Position numbers and translations under genes: made by a program. The notes under the pieces were generated by a model. The model saw nothing but the letters and a program-made list of their open reading frames with translations, was not told the origin of the DNA and ran no database searches. DNA of 64,000 nucleotides from Datisca glomerata (Eukaryota; Streptophyta; Magnoliopsida; Cucurbitales; Datiscaceae): contig QANY01002976.1 of NCBI GenBank assembly GCA_003255025.1, positions 1,302,001 to 1,366,000 of the forward strand. Direction: 5' to 3'. Of the stretch, positions 22,590 through 34,450 are shown piece by piece; position 1 is the stretch's first letter, and each line of letters opens with the position of its first letter.

Positions 22590-24500
22590 TCATTGATTGG
22601 AAGGAAAGTACAAAAAGGAAATTAAAAAAACTGTGAAGTACAAAAAGGAAATTACTGAAAAAGTTACAAAAATATATGAAATTTGTAATTGTTTCATCAA
22701 CATCCACGTCTTCAATGGGTTGGCAGCAACATCTTCAGTTGGGTTGACAGCAGCATCTTTAGGAGGGTTGGAAACGGCTTCCTCAGTTGAATAGTTAATC
22801 TCAGCCTGAAGATCTTCAACAGGAGGCAAGTCACAAATGGGTTTCCTGGGAGGAATCTTGGACGAACCATCTCTGTAGCACAAGCTGTAGATGGCCTGTT
22901 TAGCTTAGTCAAAGGCCGCTTAAAACTCAAACCCCACCTTTTTCTCTTTCTCCTCCACTTCTTGAACTATAGAAAGCTCAGCTGCCTTTAGGGACTCTTT
23001 AAGCTTGAAGTTCTCCACCTTCAAAATGACTTCTTCTTGAGCTTGTTTCTCTGTAGCTTCCTGTAGCTCAGCCTCAGTCTTCTTCAGCTGCTCAATTTCA
23101 ACCTGGAGACCAGAAACCAAGCCACGACTCTCAACAAGATTTGTTCAGAGGACCATCATAGCCTACTCATGAAGTGTTTGATACTCCTAAAGGGCGTTAT
23201 GATGAATATATGCAAGTGTGAAGAAGCAGGAAAAGAGGGAAAGTAAGACTGTGCAAGTAAACGTAAAGGGGAAAGGAGAAATGAACTCACCCTGATCAAG
23301 TAATGGCTTAGTGAGCTGATGAGCTCACTAGTGTTCATGTTGCAGGTCGTCTAAGTATCTGCATTGCACATGATGCCGTGAGAGATTATGTGCGTGGATT
23401 GAGCATCGTTCAAGAAGCTCACAGAGGCAGGAATGGGAGGTGCAACACTGTAGAGTCTCAGCCTCCATAAACCCTTAGTATTTTCTTGGGGATTAGAAGC
23501 AGGTTCACGTTGAACAGTAGGAGGAGAAGTAGGAGGAGGGTGAGGAGTTGTCCAACAGGTAGAACCACCTTAATTCTAGATGGTGGCGGTTGGAGGAGCT
23601 TAGGAAGAACTAGAAGCATCCATTCTCGGGTGCACATTCCTCCCCTCGATTTCACCCAACATGGTACGGAGCTACTTCATCATCTATGTAGCAGACTCAA
23701 AAGTTCTTCGCTTCTTCGTTGAAGAGGAGCCTCTTCTTATTCTTATTCTTCTACTTCTTCTTCGGAGTACATTGACTGAGAAGATCTCAAAACAATAGGG
23801 ATACGATAAGATATTGAACGGAAAGAAGGAAAGTGAAGCAGAAGATGATGGAGCATATGTTGAAGCAACATGAACGGGAACGAGCATAAAGGCAGCATCA
23901 ACTTCTCTTCTTTGATCGAGAAGCTCGTACCACCTTCTCTCTCAGCAATGGAAAGTGGCTTCAACCCATTCATTAAGTGCCCTTATCAAATACGACTTCT
24001 TATTATGTTTCTTGCTTGAGTCACCCAAAGGAAAAAAAGGGTTACTAAACGGAAATACTAAAAAAAAGAATAAAAGGAAAGAAAAAGGGGAAATGATCTT
24101 CGGCCAAGAACTTACTGAAAACTTCCCATCTCTTATGAATTACTTAGCGGCAACCACAACTCCATTTCTTGCCGACCTGGAGAAGTTCTCGTTCCCATCT
24201 TTGTCCCATTTGAGGAGCTCTTTTATAAGTTGACCTCTTTTTCTCAATCTAGGAGCCAAATAGTAACTTGAAGCTCGGTTACACCTAAACCTAGATTGTA
24301 CCGGCCATTCATTGCCTCAAAGCAGCGGACTGCCCTATATGAATTTGAGGTGAGTTGGGAAGGGGATAAGGAATAATGAGAAAAGAATTCTTGAAAGAAA
24401 GGGGAAACATGAACCTTGAAACCTAATGCTATATACATTGGGTGAATGGTGATCTCGTATGGGGGCCTACAAGGGACGCTCGATGTCTCACTTTCTCATA
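22590..24500 (-). pseudogene. Antisense ORF (plant transposon-like protein) in the 3' region of element E
   Basis: On the strand opposite to E, broken frames make one gene-like series. Near the N-terminus (24438-24244) is FKVHVSPFFQEFFSHYSLSP, then FEAMNGRYNLGLGVTEL. Further on are LIRALNEWV-like and low-complexity stretches, and near the C-terminus a coiled coil at 23120-22920 (GLQVEIEQLKKTEAELQEAT). Tat-lineage gypsy elements are known to carry an antisense ORF between pol and the 3' LTR, often annotated as putative plant transposon protein. Element G shows the same words (MNKRYNLDLGIGELRHC) and the same MGSFQ block. Its function is unknown. Stops and shifts are frequent. Confidence 0.65.
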
Positions 24501-24547
24501 GGGCATGCATTGGGAGGAAAGGCATCCATAGGTCTGAATGTTGTTAG

Positions 24548-24712
24548 TTTTTCTCTAAAATATATCAACTATTTGTCCTCCTATGGAAGTTAATGGAAGT
24601 TTCTATTATTAACTTCCATTGGTAATTTTGTAAGTGAAAAACTACCGATAAATCCTTTCCATAACAAGTTCAGGTCGACCCATCATGGGCGTTCGAATCT
24701 AAGTTTCTAATA
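24548..24712 (-). repeat. 3' LTR of copia element C, truncated and inverted
   Basis: The reverse complement matches the first 150 or so bases of the 5' LTR at 8946: shared CGCCCATGAT or CGTCCATGAT, TAGTTTTTCAC and GGAAGTTAATAATAGAAACT. It starts TATTAGAAAC where TGTTAGAAAC is expected. It breaks near 24548 against the antisense ORF of element E. Confidence 0.7.
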
Positions 24713-24726
24713 TCTCCCACTCACAC
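24713..24726 (-). other. Polypurine tract of element C
   Basis: The minus strand reads GTGTGAGTGGGAGA directly before the LTR start, the usual place and composition for the primer of plus-strand DNA synthesis. Confidence 0.65.
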
Positions 24727-24960
24727 ATGATGGGATTGAACGAGTTCAATCACAATCGATTAAACATTCACATACTAATGAATTCATATGGGCAAATGGA
24801 TCGTACGAACCGCAAGCACATATAAGAGCTAGTTGCTATAAACCTGTTATGGATAACATAACAGCTCCAAAACTGAAGAAAATGTATTTATCTCGATATG
24901 CTCTAGATGTATTTGTTACATCAGTTCAAACATCTCTAATCCCTCAAAGAGCAATGTTTG
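24727..24960 (-). other. End of the 3' UTR of element C (inverted)
   Basis: Non-coding. Reverse-complemented it leads into the polypurine tract and C 3' LTR, and it would follow 20595 if the inversion were undone. No coding sequence. Confidence 0.55.
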
Positions 24961-26246
24961 ACAACTAACTTATCTGTTAGTTCATAAAAACAGATTTAAT
25001 TTATTTAAATTATTATCTAATAGTAATTTATAACTATCTAATTTCACAAATTAGATATTCTGTCTCACTTATCAATAATTAAAAAATTAATCGATATAAA
25101 ATTTATATATATATTTCAAAATTTATATATAAATAATTCAATTAATTAATCACACATAATTATCTTGTAAATACGTACTGGCCCCATAATAAAAAATTTT
25201 TTTACAAGTCAGCCCCTTTCTCATGTCTTGAAATATTCATACCCGAGACTGTGTAGTACAGAGGTAACTTGAGGGCCATGGACCTATAATCTTAAGCTCC
25301 AATAAATAAGATTATTAATTAAACTCTTTAATTAATAATATTTTTTATTAATTCCATTATTACTCCACTATGAATATGGAATTGCACTCTAAGTGGTTAT
25401 AGAATGTATTTACAGAGTATTCTCGTGTAGTCCGTTGATATAATCATTTCACGTAATTCTGTCCTTAAATTATTGGTTCATATATTAGAGTTGGTCAAAA
25501 TTATTGTTTTACCTTTCTAATCACCTCTTGATCCTTAAATACCATTAATTCAGTAGTGAATGACTAATTTATAATCATATTATAAATTTGTGTTCAATAA
25601 CCATTCAGTTACAAAATTAACACTTAAGGAAACTAATATATGATCCGTTAGAAAAGCTTGGATTCTAAATCTTGTACGATCATGTTCCCATCCATCCATA
25701 TCACTGAATCTCCAAAATAAAAGTTACTATCTTGGTATACAAACAAACCTTAACGAGAGAATCAAAATATCAAGTATACATGTATAAGAGTTCATGACTA
25801 CTCAGGAATCAGACTGATCTACAGATGATCATCAGATTGATGTGTATTAAATCTATATGATAAATGATACGTTAATAAAGATATTAATTTACATTAGCTC
25901 AGTCATATATAATCTTATTATATGAAGTATATTCACTAAGACGTCTATCCACATCAATGATCTAGATCTAGATCATATGCATTCATAATGCTTAGTGAAC
26001 TGTACTAGCAACCATTTATTAAAAATTTCATACATTAATATGTTGCTGACAATTTTATTCATTATCTATGATATTAATCTTCTCATACTAATACAAGATC
26101 ATAGCCTCATTAATGAATATGAAAATTTCAGATATTTATATAAATTATTCAACAATAATTTAAAAGAACAATAATAAGAAAAATGCAATTCCATTAAATT
26201 ACATATTAAAATGTCAATACACATGCTTTGATGGCAACTCCCAACA
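24961..26246 (-). repeat. 3' LTR of copia element A, first 1.29 kb only
   Basis: On the minus strand it begins TGTTGGGAGTTGCC at 26246 and aligns with the other family LTRs as far as the block AGATAAGTTAGTTG at about 24962, then switches abruptly to C 3' UTR. The remaining 930 bases of LTR are found at 20596-21521 in opposite orientation. The hairpin cluster and TATA are in the missing part. Confidence 0.85.
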
Positions 26247-26256
26247 ATCTCCCACT
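26247..26256 (-). other. Polypurine tract of element A
   Basis: AAGTGGGAGAT on the minus strand directly abuts the TGTTGGG start of the LTR. The same tract with GTGAGAGAT is present in element B at 31390. Confidence 0.7.
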
Positions 26257-27000
26257 TTCCCTAAAGCGAATACAGAATCTCTCTCAACCCCATGTTGTGC
26301 ACACAACCCTCAAATGACTTACCAGGAAGTGTCTTGGTAAAAGGATCAACGATGTTCTGATCTGATGCTATCTTTGTAACAGTCACATCCCATCGATACA
26401 CGATCTCTCTTACAAGATTATCTTTCCTCTATGTATGTTTTCCCCTCTTGTGACTCTTTGGTTCTTTGAAATTAGCTACCGCCCAACGGTTGTCACAGTA
26501 TAGGATCAGTGGCTTGTCCATATTTGGAACTCCTTTCAGATCAGTATAGAACTTTCTGAGTCACATCACTTCTTTCGCAGCTTCATAAACCGCTATATAA
26601 TTGGCTTTCATAGTGGAATCTGCAATGCTAGATTGTTTGATACTTCTTCAGACTATAGCTCATTCACCTAGAGTGAATACTGATCCAGACGTCGACTTTC
26701 AACTATCTCTATTTGATTGAAAATCAGAACCAATATATCTAGTGGGGTTCAGGTCTCCATCTGGATAAACAATCATATAGTTTCTCATTCCTCTAAGATA
26801 CTTGAAAATGGGATTTACTGCAATCCAATGTTTAAAACTATGAATTGATTGATAACGACTGACAATTTCCACCACATAACATATGTCTAGTCTCGTACAC
26901 AACATGACATACATGTGACTACCAACAACTGAAGCATAGGGAACCTTTCTCATATCCTCCTGAGGTGTCTTAGGACATTGTTCCTTGGAATTGATTAATA
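26257..27000 (-). pseudogene. RNase H region of copia element A
   Basis: Minus-strand frames give VPYASVVGSHMYVMLCTRLD, KYLRGMRNYMIVYPDGD, YIGSDFQSNRDS, then in broken frames ADSTMKANYIAVYEAAKE and ILYCDNRWAVANFKEPKSH. These are the classic C-terminal copia RNase H landmarks, ending near the polypurine tract. Stops interrupt it at several places. Confidence 0.85.
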
Positions 27001-27780
27001 ATGGAGATTGTTTCTCGGTTGTTGACCTTTCTTGAAATTTTCCATAGAGAATCTCTTCAGCACCTTATCAATATAAGATTCCTAAGAAAGTGTCAAGGGC
27101 TTGATGTTTCTATCCCTTAGGATTTAGATGCCGAGAACATAGCTCTCCTCTCCCAAATCTTTAATTTGAAATTTCTTAGCTAACGACTTCTTTACCTTTA
27201 ACTAAGAAAATATTATCTTGTCTTTGATGTATTTATAAACACAAGCTTCGTCAACATTTTGCTCGACGCCATATGATTTAATAATCTTATTAAAGGTAAG
27301 ACTCCAACATCTAGATGCTTGCTTTAATCCATAAATGGATTTAAGCAACTTGCATACTTTCTGATCCTGCTCCCTTTTCACGAACCATTTTGGTTGCATC
27401 ATATAGATTATTTCTTCAAGAGAACAATTCATCTTGACGTCCATTTACCATATTTCATACTCCAAACTAGTGGCAATGGATAAAAGTATGTGAACGAAAG
27501 TAAGCATGACAATGGGGGAGAATGTCTCTTCATAATTCCCTTTGCGTTTATCCCTTGGCTACCAGCCGTGTCTTGAAAGCCTCTACTTTCCCATATGCAC
27601 CTCTTTTCTTCTTGAATATCCATTTACATCCAATGGGTCTAACATCTTCAGGTGGATCTACAAGTTTCTAGATGAAATTGGAATAAATTGATTCCATTTC
27701 CTGGTTCATGACATATTGTCATTTCTCCTTTTCAGGATCATCCATAGCTTCTTTGTAAGATAATTGATCATCCTTATTAA
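27001..27780 (-). pseudogene. Reverse transcriptase region of copia element A
   Basis: The open piece at 27444-27202 reads MDVKMNCSLEEIIYMMQPKW, VCKLLKSIYGLKQASRCWSL and FNKIIKSYGVEQN. In a working element the first phrase is MDVKTAFLNG, so the start of the motif has decayed. The YVDD catalytic box is not visible: A passes from KDKIIF at 27200 into different sequence, whereas element B keeps a longer linker there. A deletion across the catalytic box is therefore likely. Upstream, 27429-27780 holds the N-terminal RT region in broken frames. Confidence 0.8.
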
Positions 27781-28870
27781 TGTCGGACACTAGGATATGT
27801 GCATCTAGTTCATAGCAAATATGTTATCTTACAACCCTCCCACTATGACGTTACACCAAGGTTTCCTTAACAGGAAATGTGGTTTCTGTGATTTGTCGTT
27901 TATCAATTGATAATGAAGGTGGTCTGATCTTATCAGATGTTGATTGCTTGAGAAATACTTTACTTGGAGGTTTGTAGTTTTTCAAATAGTCGTGTTCAAG
28001 GAAGGTGGCATTTGTCGATACAAATACATTTTGATCCTTGTGACTATAAAAGTACCCACCTCTAGTCTCTAGAGCATAGCTAACGAATATGTATACTTCA
28101 GATCTTGAGTCTACTTTCTAGCCTTGGACCTAAAAATGTGAGCTGAACACCCCCATATACGGAACTTATGCAAACAAGTTTGGGGCAATTCCATAACTTT
28201 AAAGGTGTCTTACTTACAGACTTAGAAGGCACTACATTCAAAATGTATGTATCGTGTGTAATGCATATCCCCAAAATGTAAGTGGTAGTCATGAGAAGCT
28301 TAACATCGTCCTAACCATATCCAATAAGGTATGGTTTCTCCTTTTTGAAACACCATTTTGCTTTGGCGTTCCACGTTCTGTGAGTTGGGATATGAATCCA
28401 TATTCCAACAAGTATTCCTTGAATTCTAAATCCAAGTATTCACCACCTCAATCTAATCAAAGAGTTTTCAATAATTTACCTAATTTCTTTTCTACTTCAT
28501 CTTTATAATCTTTAAACTTTCCAAAAGTTTCAGACTTTTTATGCATTAGGTAAATATAACCATATCTTGAGTAATCGTCAATAAAATTGACGATATACTC
28601 ATCATACTCACCTCTAGCTTGTACATTGATCGGTCCACAGACATCACTATGCACTAGCTCAAGTGGTTCCTTGGCACTTTGGCCCTTTCCAGTGAAAGGT
28701 CTCTTAGTTATTTTACCCTCTAGACATGATTCACAAATAGAAAGAGTTCTAACTTTTAGTTTTCTCAAAACACCATGCTTTGTTAACCTATTTAACCTAT
28801 CTAGATTAATATATCCCAACCTAAAATGTCAAAGATATATGTTATCATTATCATTTGAAATTCTTTGTCT
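27781..28870 (-). pseudogene. Integrase and linker of copia element A
   Basis: The GAG-pre-integrase zinc region and integrase core are best read at 28819-28457: MGYINLDRLNRL, SICESCLEGKITKRPF, ELVHSDVCGPI, then FIDDYSRYGYIYLMH, which supply the first two Asp residues of the D,D-35-E catalytic set. The downstream core and C-terminal part continue in broken frames to about 28100, ending with TYILNVVPSKSVSKTPLKLW. Integrase inserts the cDNA. Element B lacks exactly this core. Confidence 0.85.
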
Positions 28871-29397
28871 TTTGTTACTTTTAGGTTTTACTACTTCAAA
28901 TAATTCAGAATTATTTAACGCGCGCTCAATTTGTTTAAGCATATACAGTCCGTTTGATACTTTTGTATGAAAATGTTGAATCTATCTTAGAAATAATAAA
29001 TTCATTATTAATTAAAGAAACTTCAAATAATTGTTAATGCGAAAGAGAAAGAGAAATCAAATTTCTCAAAAATTGAGGAATATAATAAACATCGTTCAAA
29101 ATTAAATAATTATTTCCAAAATTAAGACGGACTACTGCCAATGCTTTTGCAGACACGAGCGCACCACTCTCAACTTTCTTGATAAATCGATCATCTGCAA
29201 AGAAGAACATACATGGTTAGTGGCTCTTGAATCCAGTAGCCAGGATGACAGATCATATTCCACAAAACAAGCTTCAAGTACAAGTAAATTATAATAACCT
29301 TTATTTTTCAGCTTGGAGAGATACTTGTTATAGTTTTTCTTCCATTGACCTTCAACCCGACAATGGAAACACTTTTCTGCGAGTTTGTTGTCAATAT
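28871..29397 (-). pseudogene. Protease and zinc knuckle of copia element A, cut by an LTR
   Basis: The minus strand reads CFHCRVEGQWKKN (a decayed CCHC knuckle in gag) and SSWLLDSRATNHVC, where the protease active site DSGATxH has become DSRATNH. The coding sequence stops at 29397 exactly where the 29398-31389 LTR ends; gag N-terminus, leader and 5' LTR of A are absent. A 122-codon frame spanning 29132-29500 fuses A gag to LTR and is accidental. Confidence 0.8.
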
Positions 29398-31389
29398 TGT
29401 GGTTGAAAATGCGGTAATCGCGTGGCAGAGGGGTGGTGGCTTTTAAAAAATTAAAATGAATCGTATGTTTTTCGACAAAACGAAAACAAGCGAGACACAA
29501 CGGTTTAAAAAATAAAACATTTGATTGAAAACTCTTTTCAATCAGGATCCATTATATATTTATATATTAAATCTTAGACATATATGGATAGGAATCATAT
29601 ACCTTTGTAGTCTATATCAAGTGTACTCGCAAATCAATGATCCTGCATTCCCTTGAACAACGGACTTTGAGATCCACACTTAGTTCTTCTAAGCCAACCC
29701 TCAAATGCACTAGAACGTGTAAGGGCACGTAGAATAATCAAAGACATTTTTTCTGTCTCTAGATATACTCAACACATGAGATCTAGATATTTACTAAGAA
29801 TGATTAATTTAGTGAGACGATCCTCTGAGAGAATACGATGATTATTCTTTCAGAGTTTTTTATTAACTTTTAATCACAGAGAAAAATCACCCTTATAGCA
29901 ACTGTGTTTTCCACATACGATCAACACTGAGGCTAATAGAATAATACTAATATATTTTCTAGATAATTACATATCAGGTTTTTAGGAATAAACTGAAAAT
30001 AAGATTTAATTTTAAAATTATCATTGCAGCGGGACCCACTGTAATTTGTGTAGAATTGCAGTGCGACACGGCACTGCATTTGTCGTGAACCATCATAGTG
30101 CCTCACGGTACTATAGTATTGCACGTCCACTACTATAGTGCCATGTGGCATTACAGTTGTTCATGTCAATATTTGATTATTAATCAACGATTGACACATG
30201 GCAATTACTGCAAATTAAATATTTATTTTAATCATATATATATATATATNTCGATAATTAAAAAATTAATCGATATAACTATTTATATAAATTCAAAAAT
30301 TAATATAAATATTTTAATTAATTAATCACACATAATTATTTCATAATTATGTACTTACCTCAGAATAAAAATTTCTTTTGCAAGTCAGTCATTTTCTCAT
30401 GTCTTGAAATATTCACATCCTAGACTCCATAGTACAGAGGTGAATTGGGGACCATGGACCTATAATCCTAAGCTCTAATAAATCAGATTATTAGTTAAAT
30501 CATCTTATTTATTAATCTCATTATTACTCCATTATAAATATGGAATTGCACTCTTAGTGATTATATAATGTATTTATATTGTATTCTCGTGTAGTCCATT
30601 GATATAATCATTTCACGTAGTTCTATCCTCCAATTATTGGTTCGTAAATTAGAGTTGGTTAAAATTTTTATTTTACCTTTCTAATTACCTCTTGATCCTT
30701 AATATCACTAATTCACTAGTGAATGGCTAATTTATAATTGTATTATAAATTTGAGCTCAATAACAATTTAGTTTCATAATCAACACTTAAGGAAACCAAT
30801 AGACGATATGTTAGGAAAGTCTTGTAAGATCATGTTCTCAATCATCCATCTCAATAAATCTCTAAAACGAAAGTCACTAGCTTATTTTACAAACAAACAT
30901 TAACAAGTGAATTAAAAGATCCAGTAGATATGAGTTCATGGCTACACAGGATTTAGGTTGATCTATATATGATCATCAGTTTTGATGTGTGTTAAATCTT
31001 TATGATAAATGATACGTTAATAAAAATATTAATTCACATCGATCCTGTCATATATAATCTTATTATATAAAGTACACTAAGATGTCTATCCACATCAATG
31101 ATCTGGATCTAGATCATATACATTCGCAATGCTTAGTGAACTGTACTAGTAACCATTCATTAAAGATTTCATACTTTAATATGTTGTTGATAATTATATT
31201 CATTTTCTATGATCTTAATGCTCTCGTACTAATATAAGATCATAATCTCATTAATGAATATGAAATTTTCAGATATTTATATAAATTATTCAACAATAAT
31301 TTAAAAAAATAATTATAAAAAAAATGTAATGCCATTAAATTTTATATGAAAATGTCAATACACATGCTTTGAGGGCATAACCCCCAACA
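29398..31389 (-). repeat. Middle LTR: 3' LTR of copia element B
   Basis: On the minus strand it begins TGTTGGGGGTTATGCC at 31389 and ends CAACCACA at 29398, next to A gag sequence. It aligns along its length with 39749-41928, except for about 150 bases missing at the N at 30250. Hairpin cluster at 30035-30160. Confidence 0.9.
30250..30250. other. Single N hiding about 150 bp of LTR
   Basis: The intact copy at 40608-40770 has roughly 150 bases where this LTR has only a TA run and one N. An assembly join in an AT repeat is the likely cause. Confidence 0.7.
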
Positions 31390-31403
31390 ATCTCTCACTT
31401 GCC
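31390..31403 (-). other. Polypurine tract of element B
   Basis: The minus strand reads GGCAAGTGAGAGAT directly before TGTTGGGGG, homologous to the tract of element A. Confidence 0.7.
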
Positions 31404-31496
31404 CTAAAGAAAATGTGGCATCTCTCCCAACCCCACGTTACGCACATGACTCTCAAATGACTTCGCAGGTAGTGTCTTGATAAATGAGTTAGCCAA
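31404..31496 (-). pseudogene. RNase H C-terminus of copia B, left of the CACTA insertion
   Basis: About 90 bases homologous to 26257-26350 in element A, the end of RNase H. The homology is interrupted at CAA (31494-31496) and resumes after the CACTA element at 34859. Confidence 0.7.
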
Positions 31497-32169
31497 CACT
31501 ACTACAAAATTAGGCTTCTATGACAGCGGAGTAAATATTTCTATGACAACTTCTTTAAAGCTGTCATAAAAAAGAGGCGGTGGGGGAGTGAAATTTTGAT
31601 GTTTTATCTAACATGACAGGTTTAATTTAAACTCTCATAACATGTTTACCTATTATGACAGTTTAAAATTAAACTCTCATGACAAAAAATCGACGCTATA
31701 ATTAATGATATTAATTTTTATCAGTGACATCTTTTTATAAGTTTCTTATAATTCTGAAAATGCGACTTGATAACCCTAAATATTTTTCTTCATCTTTAGA
31801 TCATTTCAGATCTGGGAGGCGACTCTCTCGTCCTTGTCTTCTCTTAGTTGAAGACTCTCCGTTCCCTCCCTCAGGCCCTCCCTCGTTCCATCTTTCCAGT
31901 TTGGTAGAAAATTAGGAAACCCTAATGAACTAATTCCTATTAGCATATGAGAAAACTACATAAACCCTAGGCGGTGGTGCACCTCTCAATCAAGGAGACA
32001 CCCTGAGAAAAAACTCAAGGATGACAAATTTGGAGGAGACTCTCTGTGTGTGTTTATATATATATATAATATATGTCCGTTCAATGTTAACGCACATGGC
32101 TTTTCTATATGTTGAATAGAGAACAAGAGCAGTGATTTTGTGAATTAGGACTTTTGGGGTTAAATAAAG

Positions 32170-33835
32170 ATGATTGGGAGGAATATGGTGCTATTATTGC
32201 TTTTTCTGATGGTTATTTCTCCAATCGTTCTCTACATTGATCGCCTTGGAACTTTCAAGTCTTCCTCTTGTAAGTCTCCTTCCTTTGGCTCATCTATTTT
32301 TCGTTTCTCCTTTGTTCTTTTAATTATCTTCTATATTTAATTTTTTCGGGTGTACTAACTACTGAGGGTTACATTTATGCAGTTGAAGGTGAATTTGTTG
32401 AAGATGTCCCAACTTTTGTAAGTAGCTAATGCCTTTTGTATGCATTCACTGCCACTCTTTCTCTTACCATATAGCAATCATTTTATCTGTTAATGCTCAG
32501 TTTGTTACCATCTACATTTATTCATTCTCCATACTTTTAGCGGCCATTTCGAGCATCTAAATATGCTCCCTCTGGCAAGTTCCTGTGTTTCCTCTTCATT
32601 TAAGCTCTATTTATGTTCAAATCTTTCCTACTGTGATGTAGGTGCGTGGCTCATCAACCAAATCTTGTTCTTCATCAAATTCTCATTTTTGAGTATAGGA
32701 ATCTTCTACAAACCTTAAAGAACCAGTTGGAATCATTTACTCAGATGACAAAGATCTTCCTGAGCATAGTGCTTCAAGCAGCCAGAGTTCCTCCAGCATT
32801 GATGGCTCGGCTCATAATTTTCCTTCTTTTAAAAATCTTTTCTTTTATTATCACCTATATATGTTTTTCCTAATGTAATCCTCATCCTAATGAATATATA
32901 TACTTTACTACAGATTTGCAAATTTTGGAATCAAGGGAACACTATTCTACTCAAATGTTGTCCATGATGAAGGGAGGATGATCATAGAGAAAACCCCATT
33001 AAACATGTGACTCACGAAGTTGTCCAAGGATGCATTTGTGCTACCTCACTGAAACCTAATACTATGAGTGAGGATGAAAAAATAATGGAGGCAGTTGAAT
33101 CTTTCAATAATTCAAGTAAAGCATTTTCTGAGGTGGTGCGGATTTCTTCTTAATTTTGGTATTGACTTGTTTATACTCAATTTCTTACTCAATGTGAATG
33201 GAGGTGGCTCAATAAAACTCTTTGATGGAACCATAGTTACTTTCATTCTTGCTGTCTGTTTTCATGAATTGTTATGTTTGAGATTTATTGTTTTTCTTTG
33301 GTCCCTTTTATTTATGCTAATTTTGATGTTTGGTGGTTGGTTAAAGTGATAATTATTTACATTTGTTTCAAAACACCTTGCATTCAAAAATTATAGCTTT
33401 GTTTTTTTTCCTGAATTAGAGGTTGCAAGGTTCAACTCACCTCCCTCCTTCCCCCTTGGATGATTTAAACTTTGTTATGTTCAACACTATTTGTAGAAGC
33501 TTCATGAATATCATCTCTCTTTCTATCTATATACACTAGGAAAACGAGCGACTATCCACCAAAACTACTACGTCTGGCAAGCTTGATAACCATGGATCAG
33601 AAAAATAGAATTACCAAGTTGCTTTGGCAAATACATGAATATGACATCTAAAAGATTATATGGGAAAAGGTATACCTCTCTCTTCCAGCAACAAGGAACG
33701 ATCCCCACTTTACAAGGGAACTTCGACAAAATATAAAGGAAGTTCAGCGAGTTCTGTGGGATGCGATCAAGGATTCAGACTTGCCAAGAAAGGAAGTATT
33801 TGTCCGTCCCAAAAAGAAAAATGGTCTTTTGGTTT
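32170..33835 (+). pseudogene. Captured galacturonosyltransferase (GAUT-type) gene fragment
   Basis: Exon 1 (32170-32269) encodes MIGRNMVLLLLFLMVI and SPIVLYIDRLGTFKSS, an N-terminal membrane anchor, and ends in a clean GTAAGT donor. Exon 2 (32383-32417) gives FEGEFVEDVPTF after a TGCAG acceptor. Exon 3 begins at 32541. Exon 4 (from about 32641) reads VRGSSTKS, then after in-frame stops ESSTNLKEPVGIIYSDD. A later exon (about 33665-33835) reads KVYLSLPA, HFTRELRQNIKEVQRVL and IKDSDLP, matching the conserved N-terminal stem region of GAUT pectin-synthesis glycosyltransferases. The catalytic domain is absent. Introns are retained, so capture was at DNA level. In-frame stops make it a pseudogene; GAUT3/GAUT4-like is my best guess. 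Confidence 0.85.
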
Positions 33836-34420
33836 AATTATTATATTTTATTTCTAAATAGTAAGTTTGATATTTAAACCTGCATTATACCATGCGTCAA
33901 CATACCTGATTTTTTTTATAATTAGATTAATTTCTATTGTGCGTGTTGTTCTCAACCTTTCTATTGTTGTTATTATTAAGCCTTCCCACATCCCGTCCAC
34001 AATCTTATTCCATCATATACACAACCTTTTATAATCATGGTCTTTACAAATCCTCACACACAACACATCTTAGCTAGCTTTCACTGTCTTTACTTCATCC
34101 AAAACGATCTCTAATTTGAAATTTTTTGTCTCAAAGTTCTTCATGTTCTAGTCGTGATATTAGTGACCAAGATTTTTTTAATTGGTTTGTTGATATAGTT
34201 GGCTTGAATTTTCAATATAGTACTATTATTACCTCTTCTACTTTGTAGTTTGATCTCCAATCATATAGTTAATAACTTTATCAACTTTCACCAATGATAT
34301 TATATAGTTCATTGCTACTCTTTATTCTTTTAGTGATCTATATTGATTTGTTTTCACGATCTCCTTTCGACTATCGATTTTTTATGCATGTAACTATTTA
34401 CAAATCCATCTTGATTGAGT

Positions 34421-34450
34421 GTGTGTGTGTGTGTGTGTATGTGTGTGTAT
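34421..34450. repeat. (GT)n microsatellite inside the CACTA element
   Basis: A GTGTGT run interrupted by TATGTGTG, about 30 bases. Confidence 0.9.

Larger units (their letters stand above)
20596..24960. other. Inferred inverted segment, 4.37 kb
   Basis: Flipping this segment back joins the halves of copia A's 3' LTR (20596-21521 with 24961-26246), joins C-family RNase H and 3' UTR to its polypurine tract and 3' LTR (24960-24548), and puts gypsy half E on the same strand as half F. About a dozen LTR bases are lost at the junction. Three independent continuities make chance unlikely. Confidence 0.8.

Noticed and set aside
22597..22794. Plus-strand Lys-rich open frame in the E 3' region
   Set aside because: Low-complexity AT-rich sequence opposite the antisense ORF, with no homologue in G or H.
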